Below are positions 17,539-25,711 of a DNA stretch of 64,000 nucleotides, one piece after another. Source of the stretch: Bacteroides sp. OF04-15BH (GTDB lineage Bacteria > Bacteroidota > Bacteroidia > Bacteroidales > Bacteroidaceae). Under the pieces are notes generated by a model. It saw only the letters and a program-made list of their open reading frames with translations, searched no databases and was not told the origin of the DNA. The stretch lies in assembly GCF_003477995.1 (NCBI RefSeq), contig NZ_QUEM01000013.1, positions 31,297 through 95,296 on the forward strand. The letters run 5' to 3'. Position 1 is the stretch's first letter. Each line of letters starts with the position of its first letter. The position numbers and the translations under genes were made by a program.

Positions 17539-18219
17539 ATGATTAGAATTGAGAATCTTACCAAAATCTTCCGTACAGAAGAAGTAGAAACCGTGGCCCT
17601 CAATGGAGTCAGCCTCGAAGTAAAGGACGGAGAGTTTGTTGCCATTATGGGACCAAGCGGATGCGGTAAATCCACCCTCCTGAATATATTAGGACTTCTG
17701 GACAATCCCAATGAAGGAGAATACTGGCTGGGCGAAGAAGAAGTAAGCAAGCTGAAAGAAAAAGACAGAACCCAATACCGCAAGGGACGCATCGGATTTG
17801 TGTTCCAAAGCTTCAACCTGATCGAGGAACTCACTGTAGAAGAGAACATCGAACTGCAGCTGAAATACCTCGGGGTGTCCAAAGCCGAACGCAAACAACG
17901 CACACTGGACATCCTGCGCAAGGTGAACCTGAGCCATAGAGCCAAGCACTATCCGCAGCAACTTTCCGGAGGACAGCAACAGCGGGTGGCCATTGCCCGG
18001 GCCGTGGTGGGGAATCCGCAACTGATTCTGGCAGACGAGCCCACCGGTAATCTGGATTCAAAAAACGGAAAGGAAGTGATGGAACTCCTGAGCCAGCTGA
18101 ACAACGAAGGAAGCACCATCGTGATGGTGACACACTCACAGCACGATGCCACATACGCAAAACGGATCATCAACATGTTCGACGGACAGATTGTGGAACA
18201 GATCAACGGACTACTTTAA
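17539..18219 (+). CDS. ABC transporter ATP-binding protein (MacB/LolD type)
   Basis: A 226-residue nucleotide-binding subunit with Walker [10 protein letters not shown] (38-46), Q-loop at Q90, signature LSGGQ (142-146), Walker [10 protein letters not shown] (162-170) and an H-loop in VTHSQH. Its length and motifs fit the MacB/LolD class that works with FtsX-type permeases. It lies 50 bp after the adaptor and 37 bp before the permease at 18257, and probably powers that permease and perhaps its paralogue at 12396. Confidence 0.95.
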   Translation: MIRIENLTKIFRTEEVETVALNGVSLEVKDGEFVAIMGPSGCGKSTLLNILGLLDNPNEGEYWLGEEEVSKLKEKDRTQYRKGRIGFVFQSFNLIEELTVEENIELQLKYLGVSKAERKQRTLDILRKVNLSHRAKHYPQQLSGGQQQRVAIARAVVGNPQLILADEPTGNLDSKNGKEVMELLSQLNNEGSTIVMVTHSQHDATYAKRIINMFDGQIVEQINGLL

Positions 18220-18256
18220 CCCATAACAAAAACAACAACGCAACCCTAAGAGAATC

Positions 18257-20602
18257 ATGAAAGCGCTATTTTATTATCTGCGCCGCTATAAAACGGCCAC
18301 ACTGCTCCATCTGCTCGGACTGAGCATGGCTTTGGCGGCTTTCTACCTGTTCATGACACAGGTGGAATACAACAACACCTTCAACCATAGTCTGAAAGAT
18401 TATCAGCGGACCTATCGGGTGGAATCTAGGGAAGATTCGAAATGGTACCCCAGCCTGCCGGCTCCACTGAAAGAATTATGGGGGCAGATTCCTCATATAG
18501 AAGAAATAACCTTGAACATGTGTGGAGCAGTACCTTTAAATATCAAAGTCGGAGAAAATTTATTTCAGACGGGACTTTCCACCATTGATAAAAATACTCT
18601 GGATTTTTGGGGGATCCATCTGCTTCCGGGCTCCAACAGCTGGAAGGAACAACCCGACGGTTATATTATCAGTGAAAGTCTGGCCCGACAGATTTTCGGA
18701 ACGGAAAATCCCGTAGGTAAAAAGTTCGCCATTCCGCAATGGAATAGTGAAAACCTGACCATTATCGGAGTATGTCAGGATTTTGCAGAGAATTGTTCTT
18801 TCGAAAACGGACTGTTCCGGTGTTATCAAGAGAATTGGTTCCAAAGTATGACCGAATGGAACAACGAGATTTATCTGCGCCTGGACAATCCCGAAAACAA
18901 GGAACAGGCGGAAAAGGAAATCGGGAAGCTATATAAAGAACGCTTTGGAGAAGAAACAAAATTACAGTTCCGGCTCATCCCGATGGACCGCGCCTACTTT
19001 GAAGGAAGTGCCTATGCTGATAAAGGAAACGAATCACTTGTCTATGTGCTACAGGCAGCCTCAATCTTTATTCTAATTATCGGCCTACTCAACTTTACCA
19101 ACTTCTCACTGGCACAGACTCCGGTGCGCATGCGCAGCATCAATACCCGTAAAGTGATGGGAAGCACAACCGCCAGCCTGCGTTTGGGAATGATTCTGGA
19201 AAATGTATTCTGGTCGGTCGTTGCTCTGATTGGTGCCACCCTGCTGATTCTCCTCTTCCAGAAAAGTCCGGAATGCATGAAACTGGTTTCCGGAAACATC
19301 AGTTTCCAGACACACGGAGGGCTGGTTTGCATCACTCTGTTCGCCACTTTGGGAATAGGAGTCCTGTCCGCATTGTTCTCTTCCTGGTATGCCACATCTT
19401 TTCCACCGGCACTCGTACTGAAAGGCTCGTTCGGATTGTCACCACGAGGAAAGATGCTGCGCTGGACCATGCTTACCGTGCAGTTTATTGTGGCCTTTGT
19501 CATGACTCTGTATGTACTGGTCATGACCGGACAGACTCATTATATTTTCAACGCCGACTACGGCTTCAACAAAGACGAAGTACTCTATGCACAGCTTCCG
19601 TATGAAGCCCTGAGCAAGAAAGATTATCTGAGGCAGGAAATCACCAAACTTCCATTCGCAGAAAACTGCAGTTTTGCCGAACCCGTATTAGGCAGTACCG
19701 ACGGATATATGAGTTGGGGACGCGGAAGCGGAGAACACAATCTGTCATTTTTTGCCCTGTGTGTAGACGAGCATTTTCTGAAAACCATGAATATAAAGAT
19801 TGTGGAAGGAAGAGATTTCAATCAGCACGACCGCCAAGGAGCCTACATCCTCAACCGGGCCATGATTCAGAAATATCCCTGGATCAAACTGGAACAGCCC
19901 ATCGGGCTGGATATTGAAGGTTGGGGAAGCGAAGAGAGCCATTATCCGGTAGTAGGCATCTGCGAGAATTATAAACTCACCTCCATGCGCAACGACAACA
20001 ATACCATTCCAGCCGCGTTTATCATCATGAGTCCCGATATGACGGTCAACTGGGGCGACCGCAATAAAAATGTCTTTGTACGCATCACCGACGGATACGA
20101 CAAACTGGAAGCCAAGAAGCAGTTGGAGCAACTGATCAAGCAGCTGAACACGGAAGAGACGTGCGAGTTCCGATTCCTGGACGAGGATCTGCAAATAACC
20201 TATGAAGAAGAATTCCGGTTCATTGCCCAGGTAAAATTATTTGCTTTCATCTGTATCTTCATCACGCTCATCGGTGTGTTCTGCCTCACGCTCTTTGAAA
20301 CGGAATACAGGAGAAAGGAAATAGCCATCCGAAAGATTATGGGCAGCACGGTGCACGAGGTGCTTCTGCTCTTTGCCGGACGCTATCTGGTTCCCCTGCT
20401 TGCAGCCTTCGTGATTGCCGCCCCGATCGGTTACTATATCAGCACAAAGTGGTTGCAGAATTTTGCCGAGCACACCCCGATATACTGGTGGTTCTTCCCA
20501 TTGGCCTTTCTGATGGTCAGCATCGTGGTACTCTTAACCGTTGTCTTGCAAAGCGGACGTGTTGCCACAGAGAATCCCGTGAACAGTATTAAAACAGAAT
20601 AA
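18257..20602 (+). CDS. FtsX/MacB-type ABC transporter permease (paralogue)
   Basis: A 781-residue protein with the same duplicated MacB-domain plus FtsX layout as the 12396-14753 gene. The two align from end to end, with the periplasmic N-domain most different (about 60-260) and the C-terminal 150 residues almost identical, also at DNA level. This gene is inside the TolC-HlyD-ABC operon, so it is the primary permease partner. Such transporters extrude antibiotics, lipids, peptides or lipoproteins using mechanical force from the ATPase. The substrate is probably recognised by the divergent periplasmic domain. Confidence 0.9.
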   Translation: MKALFYYLRRYKTATLLHLLGLSMALAAFYLFMTQVEYNNTFNHSLKDYQRTYRVESREDSKWYPSLPAPLKELWGQIPHIEEITLNMCGAVPLNIKVGENLFQTGLSTIDKNTLDFWGIHLLPGSNSWKEQPDGYIISESLARQIFGTENPVGKKFAIPQWNSENLTIIGVCQDFAENCSFENGLFRCYQENWFQSMTEWNNEIYLRLDNPENKEQAEKEIGKLYKERFGEETKLQFRLIPMDRAYFEGSAYADKGNESLVYVLQAASIFILIIGLLNFTNFSLAQTPVRMRSINTRKVMGSTTASLRLGMILENVFWSVVALIGATLLILLFQKSPECMKLVSGNISFQTHGGLVCITLFATLGIGVLSALFSSWYATSFPPALVLKGSFGLSPRGKMLRWTMLTVQFIVAFVMTLYVLVMTGQTHYIFNADYGFNKDEVLYAQLPYEALSKKDYLRQEITKLPFAENCSFAEPVLGSTDGYMSWGRGSGEHNLSFFALCVDEHFLKTMNIKIVEGRDFNQHDRQGAYILNRAMIQKYPWIKLEQPIGLDIEGWGSEESHYPVVGICENYKLTSMRNDNNTIPAAFIIMSPDMTVNWGDRNKNVFVRITDGYDKLEAKKQLEQLIKQLNTEETCEFRFLDEDLQITYEEEFRFIAQVKLFAFICIFITLIGVFCLTLFETEYRRKEIAIRKIMGSTVHEVLLLFAGRYLVPLLAAFVIAAPIGYYISTKWLQNFAEHTPIYWWFFPLAFLMVSIVVLLTVVLQSGRVATENPVNSIKTE

Positions 20603-20626
20603 ATAAACAACCAAACAACAAACATC

Positions 20627-21634
20627 ATGAAAACAATTCGAATTTTAGCCGGAATATTCATGCTCTCAGTAAGTCTCAACGCCTGTGCACAGTCTCAGAC
20701 CGTACAAAACAACCTGCAGTACAACCATATGATCGGAAGCGGAAGCAGCGTTAACCGCTCGGTATTTTACGCCAGCAGCAAGTATATCACCCAAAAGTTA
20801 GATGCAGAAAACCTGAAGAGAATCGACATCACTTCCATCGTGCTTCGTGTCACACCAACCGACAAAAACGAGGTATCACTCCGTATACCGGAAAACCTCG
20901 CCGATCTGATCCAAACAGAAATAAACGATGACAGGCTGTATCTCAAATTCAAGGATAATGTGGAAGTTCATTACAACGATATTGAGCTTATTCTCCCCTA
21001 CCGTTATTTGGAGGAAATCCAGATCATCGGCTCGGGCAGCATATATCTCAGTAAAGAAATGAGTACGAATCATCTGACGGTATCCATTTCCGGCAGCGGC
21101 AGTTTCAAGGCTCCCGGCCTGAAATGCGACCAGAAGTTGAGCATGAACATAGCCGGTTCCGGGACTATGTCTTGCTCCCATATTCAAGCCGAAAGTCTGG
21201 AATGGAGAATAAGCGGATCGGGAAATATCAGCAGTTCTCAGATAGACTCTAAGGAATGTAAAATAAGCATTGCCGGTTCGGGAAATATATCCTGCCCCAA
21301 AGTAGAGTCGGAAAAATGCGATGTCAGTATTGCCGGTTCGGGAAACATCCATATTGCAGGAATCCAGACGAAGGAGCTGGCCGGAGCAGTAGCCGGTACC
21401 GGTATCCTGCGATTGGAAGGAGAAGCCCGGAAGGCAAACTATCAGTTCGCCGGATTCGGAGAGCTTCATGCAGAGAACTGTATCGTCCAGGAAGTAACCG
21501 CGAAATGTATCAACGGTGAAATCTACTGCCGGGCCGAACAGACGCTTTATTGCGAAATAGAACATCATGGAAAAGTATTCTATAAAGGCCAACCCAACGT
21601 GACCTATTCCAAAGATGCGCCTCAGAAATTCTAA
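20627..21634 (+). CDS. DUF2807 (GIN-domain) lipoprotein
   Basis: A 335-residue protein with a lipoprotein signal peptide ending in LNA-C. The body is a right-handed beta-helix-like repeat with the recurrent motif I-A/S-G-S-G-N/T-I/M, typical of the DUF2807 family, whose precise function is unknown. It is the last gene of the efflux operon (24 bp after the permease) and is followed by a strong terminator. It could be an envelope-stress sensor or passenger of the transporter; that is inference from position. Confidence 0.85.
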   Translation: MKTIRILAGIFMLSVSLNACAQSQTVQNNLQYNHMIGSGSSVNRSVFYASSKYITQKLDAENLKRIDITSIVLRVTPTDKNEVSLRIPENLADLIQTEINDDRLYLKFKDNVEVHYNDIELILPYRYLEEIQIIGSGSIYLSKEMSTNHLTVSISGSGSFKAPGLKCDQKLSMNIAGSGTMSCSHIQAESLEWRISGSGNISSSQIDSKECKISIAGSGNISCPKVESEKCDVSIAGSGNIHIAGIQTKELAGAVAGTGILRLEGEARKANYQFAGFGELHAENCIVQEVTAKCINGEIYCRAEQTLYCEIEHHGKVFYKGQPNVTYSKDAPQKF

Positions 21635-21649
21635 GCAGCAAATTCACAG

Positions 21650-21689
21650 GCAGTCAAGAAACCGTTTCGATTTCTTGACTGCTTTTTTT
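21650..21689 (+). terminator. Rho-independent terminator of the efflux operon
   Basis: A perfect 12-bp stem (GCAGTCAAGAAA at 21650-21661, complement at 21671-21682), a 9-nt loop and seven T. Confidence 0.93.
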
Positions 21690-21731
21690 AAAAACAGCCC
21701 CGAATACAGTGACTGATATCAAATAAATCCA

Positions 21732-21739
21732 TATTTTTG
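21732..21739 (+). promoter_or_regulatory. -7 element (TATTTTTG) for the sulfatase
   Basis: Matches TAnnTTTG, 37 bp ahead of the start at 21777. No clear -33 element. Confidence 0.5.
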
Positions 21740-21776
21740 CCTTAGAATGAATACACCTTTATAAAACGAAAAAGAA

Positions 21777-23195
21777 ATGAACCTTAAATTCCCTCTTCTG
21801 GCTCTGGCAGGCTTGCTTCCTTCCGGCCAGACCCTTGCTAAAGACCACACCAATTTCATTATTATCTTAATGGACGACATGGGATATGGCGATCTGGAAA
21901 TAAACGGTGCCATAGATTATCACACTCCCAACTTCAACCGTCTGGCTCATCAGGGCATGCTTTTCACTCATTATTATGCACCACAAGCCGTCAGCGGCGC
22001 ATCACGGGCCGGACTACTGACCGGTTGTTACCCGAACAGAATCAATCTCTCGGGGGCTCCTTTCCCTGGAGCTAACTATGGAATTAATCCGAACGAAACA
22101 ACGATGGCAGAAATGCTAAAGGATCAAGGTTACCGGTGCGCCATATTCGGAAAATGGCATTTAGGAGATCATCCTGATTTCCTTCCCCTGAAGCACGGTT
22201 TCGATGAATTTTATGGCATCCCCTACTCAAACGATATGTGGCCGGGCCATCCTTCCATCAAATTTCCAGATCTGCCCTTAATCGAAGGAGACAGCATCAT
22301 CGCCCATAATCCGGACCAGAACCGTTTTACCCAGGATCTGACCAAGCGGGCTGTCCGTTTCATTGAGCAGAACCGAAAAAAACCGTTTTTCCTGTATCTG
22401 GCCCACCCGATGCCTCACGTTCCGTTAGCCGTATCCCCCCAGTTCCGGGGAAAAAGCAAACAGGGGCTTTATGGCGATGTGATGATGGAACTGGACTGGA
22501 GCCTGGGAGAAATTCTAAACACACTGCGCTCCGAACGATTGGAGAAAAACACGCTGGTGATTGTCATTTCCGACAACGGCCCCTGGCTGAACTATGGTAA
22601 CCACAGCGGCAACACCGGAGGACTGCGGGAAGGAAAAGGAACAAGTTTTGAAGGAGGGCAACGAGTGCCCTGCCTGATGTACTGGAAGAATCACATCAAA
22701 CCCGGCAGCGTGTGCAACCGTCTTGTTTCCGGCATCGACCTGTTTCCCACCATTGCAGCTCTGGCACAAGCCAAACTTCCGGAACATAAAATAGATGGAG
22801 TCGATATCACGCCCCTCTTGCAGTCTGTTCCCGATGCCAATCCCCGAACCTCGTTCCTTTATTATTATCGGAATAACGATCTGGAAGCGGTTACCGACGG
22901 AAGATATAAACTGGTATTCCCACACAAATACCGCACCTACGAGCAATATCTGCCGGGAAATGACGGTAAGCCGGGAAGAGTAAACGAGTTCTACCCTCTA
23001 AAGGAAAAAATGCTCTTTGACCTGCGACTTGATCCGGGAGAGCGGTACAACATCATCAAGCAGCATCCGGATATTGTCAAGAAGCTGGAAGCCATCGCAG
23101 ACAATGCCCGGCAGGACTTAGGTGACGACCTGACCGGAGTCAAAGGAACGGGAACACGACCTATAGGCAGGGTGAAGGCGGAGAAGAAACAATGA
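21777..23195 (+). CDS. S1-family sulfatase, serine type, exported
   Basis: A 472-residue enzyme with an N-terminal signal peptide (to about residue 22). Metal-binding DD at 33-34 (MDDMGYGD) and the active-site signature S73-G-A-S-R77-AGLLTG identify a family S1 sulfatase. The catalytic residue is encoded as Ser, so it must be oxidised to formylglycine by an anaerobic radical-SAM maturase (anSME) encoded elsewhere. Other family residues seen are GKWHLG, HPMPH and SDNGPW. It hydrolyses sulfate esters on glycans in the periplasm, and could serve host mucin or glycosaminoglycan breakdown. It stands alone between a terminator and the helicase gene. Confidence 0.93.
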   Translation: MNLKFPLLALAGLLPSGQTLAKDHTNFIIILMDDMGYGDLEINGAIDYHTPNFNRLAHQGMLFTHYYAPQAVSGASRAGLLTGCYPNRINLSGAPFPGANYGINPNETTMAEMLKDQGYRCAIFGKWHLGDHPDFLPLKHGFDEFYGIPYSNDMWPGHPSIKFPDLPLIEGDSIIAHNPDQNRFTQDLTKRAVRFIEQNRKKPFFLYLAHPMPHVPLAVSPQFRGKSKQGLYGDVMMELDWSLGEILNTLRSERLEKNTLVIVISDNGPWLNYGNHSGNTGGLREGKGTSFEGGQRVPCLMYWKNHIKPGSVCNRLVSGIDLFPTIAALAQAKLPEHKIDGVDITPLLQSVPDANPRTSFLYYYRNNDLEAVTDGRYKLVFPHKYRTYEQYLPGNDGKPGRVNEFYPLKEKMLFDLRLDPGERYNIIKQHPDIVKKLEAIADNARQDLGDDLTGVKGTGTRPIGRVKAEKKQ

Positions 23196-23271
23196 ACCAT
23201 CTACAGAAAACACCTTTTAAAAAGGTTTTAAAACCCGTTTAAAGGGAAGCCGGTTTTCCGAAAAATCCTCG

Positions 23272-23279
23272 TATCTTTG
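23272..23279 (+). promoter_or_regulatory. -7 element (TATCTTTG) for the helicase
   Basis: Matches TAnnTTTG, 46 bp ahead of the start at 23326. Just upstream lie short AT-rich palindromes (GGTTTTAAAACC at 23224-23235) that may be the sulfatase's terminator. Confidence 0.55.
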
Positions 23280-23325
23280 CAGCCGGAAAAGAAATTCAAA
23301 CACTCTAAAAAGAATCAGAAACCGG

Positions 23326-25236
23326 ATGCCGCAATCAAGCATATTGGAAATCCAGAAACAGCGCCAGCTGCTGGAACTGGAATACGAAAACGAAAAGCAG
23401 CAGTTTCAGAACCAGACCGAAGTGCGGGGCATTGAACGCAGTGTCCGTCAGGGACTGTGCTGGTATCCCATCAAAACGGGACGCAGCTATTACAACTCGC
23501 TCAACCAGTTTGTCATCGAACTGGAACGCACGGCCAACGAAGATCTGGAGCATCAGTTCGAACCGGGCAAACCCGTGTGCTTCTTCACACAGGACGCTTC
23601 GGGCGTGTCGCGCAAAGGCAGTGACACCGACGGCAAACTGCGCCATTTCAAATTCTTCGGTCAGGTAAGTTTTGTGGAAGAGAACCGCATGGTGGTAGCT
23701 CTGCCGGGGCCGGAAGTGGCCGATGCCTTGCAGAGCGCCTGGCGGTTGGGCGTACACCTGTCCATCGATGAAACCACCTATCGGCTGATGTTCGAAGCTC
23801 TGGACCGTGTGATGCGCGCCACCAGCGGACGGCTGGCCGACCTGCGTGAAATCTTCCACGGCAACCGTAAGGAAGAGCAGTTCAGCTTTCAGTCCCTGCG
23901 CTTTCCGTGGCTCAACAGCACACAGGAAGCAGCCGTAAACAAGGTACTGCGGGCCAAGGATGTGGCCATCGTTCACGGACCTCCGGGCACGGGAAAGACC
24001 ACCACACTTGTGGAGGCCATCTACGAAACCCTGCACCGCGAGAGTCAGGTGCTGGTGTGCGCCCAAAGCAATATGGCCGTGGACTGGATTGCCGAGAAAC
24101 TGGCCGACCGTGGTGTACCCGTGCTGCGTATCGGCAACCCGTTGCGTGTGACCGACCGTATGCTGGCATGCACCTACGAACGGCGCTTCGAAAGCCATCC
24201 GCACTACACCCAGCTGTGGTCCATCCGCAAGGGCATCCGCGACCTCTATGCCCAGAAGAAACACGGTTCCGATGCCCTGCATCAGAAAATAGCCCGCCTG
24301 AAAGAACGTGCTACCGAACTGGAAATCGCCATCAACGAGGACCTCTTCAACGAGGCACGTGTCATCGCCTGCACCCTGGCCGGAAGTGCCAACCGGGCAC
24401 TGATCGGCAAGAAGTTCTCTACCCTCTTCATCGACGAAGCCGCCCAGGCACTGGAACCGGCCTGCTGGATTGCCTTGCAGAAAGCCGGACGCGTCATTCT
24501 GGCCGGCGACCATCAGCAGTTGCCTCCCACCGTAAAGTCGCTTCAGGCCTTGCAGGGCGGATTGGGCAAAACGCTGATGCAGACCATCGTGGAGCGTCGT
24601 CCCGAAGCGGTGTCGCTGCTGGAGATTCAGTATCGCATGAACGAGGAAATCATGCGTTTCTCCAGCGACTGGTTTTATCAGGGCCGACTCAAGAGCGCGC
24701 CCGAAGTGAAGTATCGTGGCATTCTGGATTGGGACATCGCCATGGAGTGGTTTGACACCGATCCCGAAGGGGATGCGGACTGCGGCGAGCTGACCGACGG
24801 CATGAGCCGGAGCAACCCGAAGGAGGCGGAACAGACTCTGGACATTCTGAAACGCTATCTGGAGAAAATCGGCAAGGAACGGATTCTGGAGGAGCGGATA
24901 GACATCGGTCTGATCTCTCCCTATAAGGGACAGGTCATCCTGCTGCGCCGCATGGTGCGCCGTGACGCATTCTTCAAGCCCTACCGCCATCTGATCAGCA
25001 TCAACACGGTGGACGGTTTTCAGGGGCAGGAACGGGATGTGATTGTCATCAGTATGGTGCGCGCCAACGAGCAGGGTAACATCGGTTTTCTGAGTGACCT
25101 GCGCCGCATGAATGTGGCCATCACCCGTGCCCGCATGAAACTGATTCTGGTGGGCAACCGCGAGACGCTTTGTCACAGTGCCTTCTACCGCAAACTGTAT
25201 GAGTACACGGAGGGATTGAAGGAAATGACAATCTGA
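23326..25236 (+). CDS. Superfamily 1 DNA/RNA helicase (IGHMBP2/UPF1-like)
   Basis: A 636-residue protein with Walker A GPPGTGKT (218-225), DEAA box at 370-373, GDHQQLPP, Y-R-M-N motif IV, VDGFQGQERD near 563 and the arginine-finger motif NVAITRAR near 600. The N-terminal 200 residues form the accessory barrel of this family. It probably unwinds or remodels nucleic acid in the cytoplasm. The gene is GC-rich like the core genes to its left and marks the last core-like gene before the AT-rich defence island. A defence role is possible but nothing in the sequence requires it. Confidence 0.92.
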   Translation: MPQSSILEIQKQRQLLELEYENEKQQFQNQTEVRGIERSVRQGLCWYPIKTGRSYYNSLNQFVIELERTANEDLEHQFEPGKPVCFFTQDASGVSRKGSDTDGKLRHFKFFGQVSFVEENRMVVALPGPEVADALQSAWRLGVHLSIDETTYRLMFEALDRVMRATSGRLADLREIFHGNRKEEQFSFQSLRFPWLNSTQEAAVNKVLRAKDVAIVHGPPGTGKTTTLVEAIYETLHRESQVLVCAQSNMAVDWIAEKLADRGVPVLRIGNPLRVTDRMLACTYERRFESHPHYTQLWSIRKGIRDLYAQKKHGSDALHQKIARLKERATELEIAINEDLFNEARVIACTLAGSANRALIGKKFSTLFIDEAAQALEPACWIALQKAGRVILAGDHQQLPPTVKSLQALQGGLGKTLMQTIVERRPEAVSLLEIQYRMNEEIMRFSSDWFYQGRLKSAPEVKYRGILDWDIAMEWFDTDPEGDADCGELTDGMSRSNPKEAEQTLDILKRYLEKIGKERILEERIDIGLISPYKGQVILLRRMVRRDAFFKPYRHLISINTVDGFQGQERDVIVISMVRANEQGNIGFLSDLRRMNVAITRARMKLILVGNRETLCHSAFYRKLYEYTEGLKEMTI

Positions 25237-25711
25237 CAATTTGATTTCCAAAGCGCCTGAGTTTTCTGTTTTTGCAGACGGATAACATAGCGTTGCAGAA
25301 AAATAAAGTTTCAGAAAACATATAACCTTATAAGATTCTGGATAACAGGAAAATATTATCAGAAATCATTTTCCCACAGAACCTTGAAATAGAAGAAACA
25401 GAGGAGCAAAACATAGCATATCCAGCCATTTTTGAACTTTATTCTGATGATTTTTCAAAACCACCACGGTGAAAGTTACTGTTTACCGTGGTGGTTTCAG
25501 ACAATTCCCGTGGTCGTTCAGCGTGACGACCACGGGAATTTTTGTATAAAACCTGCATATATGCAGATTTTATACGAGTTTCTTAGGAATATTTATTCGT
25601 TTATACATCCCGATTTCGCAAAATCAAAAAGATTATGGTCAATAAAAAAGGCTTTTTCCTTTCAAAATGAAAGAGGAAAAAGTGTTTACATATTTTTTGA
25701 CAATGTCTGAG
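25237..25711. repeat. Intergenic region at the island edge with three successive inverted repeats
   Basis: No credible gene lies here. Within 118 bp there are three strong hairpins. AAACCACCACGGT (25458-25470) pairs with 25485-25497. AATTCCCGTGGTCGT (25503-25517) pairs perfectly with 25526-25540, followed by T residues. GTATAAAAC-CTGCATATATGCAG-ATTTTATAC (25544-25575) is a nearly perfect 32-nt palindrome with one mismatch. The second has the form of a rho-independent terminator. The cluster sits where GC-rich core DNA gives way to the AT-rich island and may mark its junction. Confidence 0.7.
25641..25682 (-). terminator. Terminator of the NACHT-like nuclease gene
   Basis: On the minus strand, CTTTTTCC-(T)-CTTTC pairs with GAAAGGAAAAAG over a 5-nt loop, with one bulged base, followed by CC and a T-rich run. 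It lies 30 bp after the stop at 25712. Confidence 0.75.

Noticed and set aside
23335..25251. Antisense open frame of 638 codons opposite the helicase
   Set aside because: It mirrors the helicase gene over its full length and shows no family signature, whereas the plus strand has every SF1 motif.
25432..25710. 92-codon open frame in the junction region
   Set aside because: It runs through the three hairpins and has no promoter, domain or neighbour; better explained as structured non-coding DNA.
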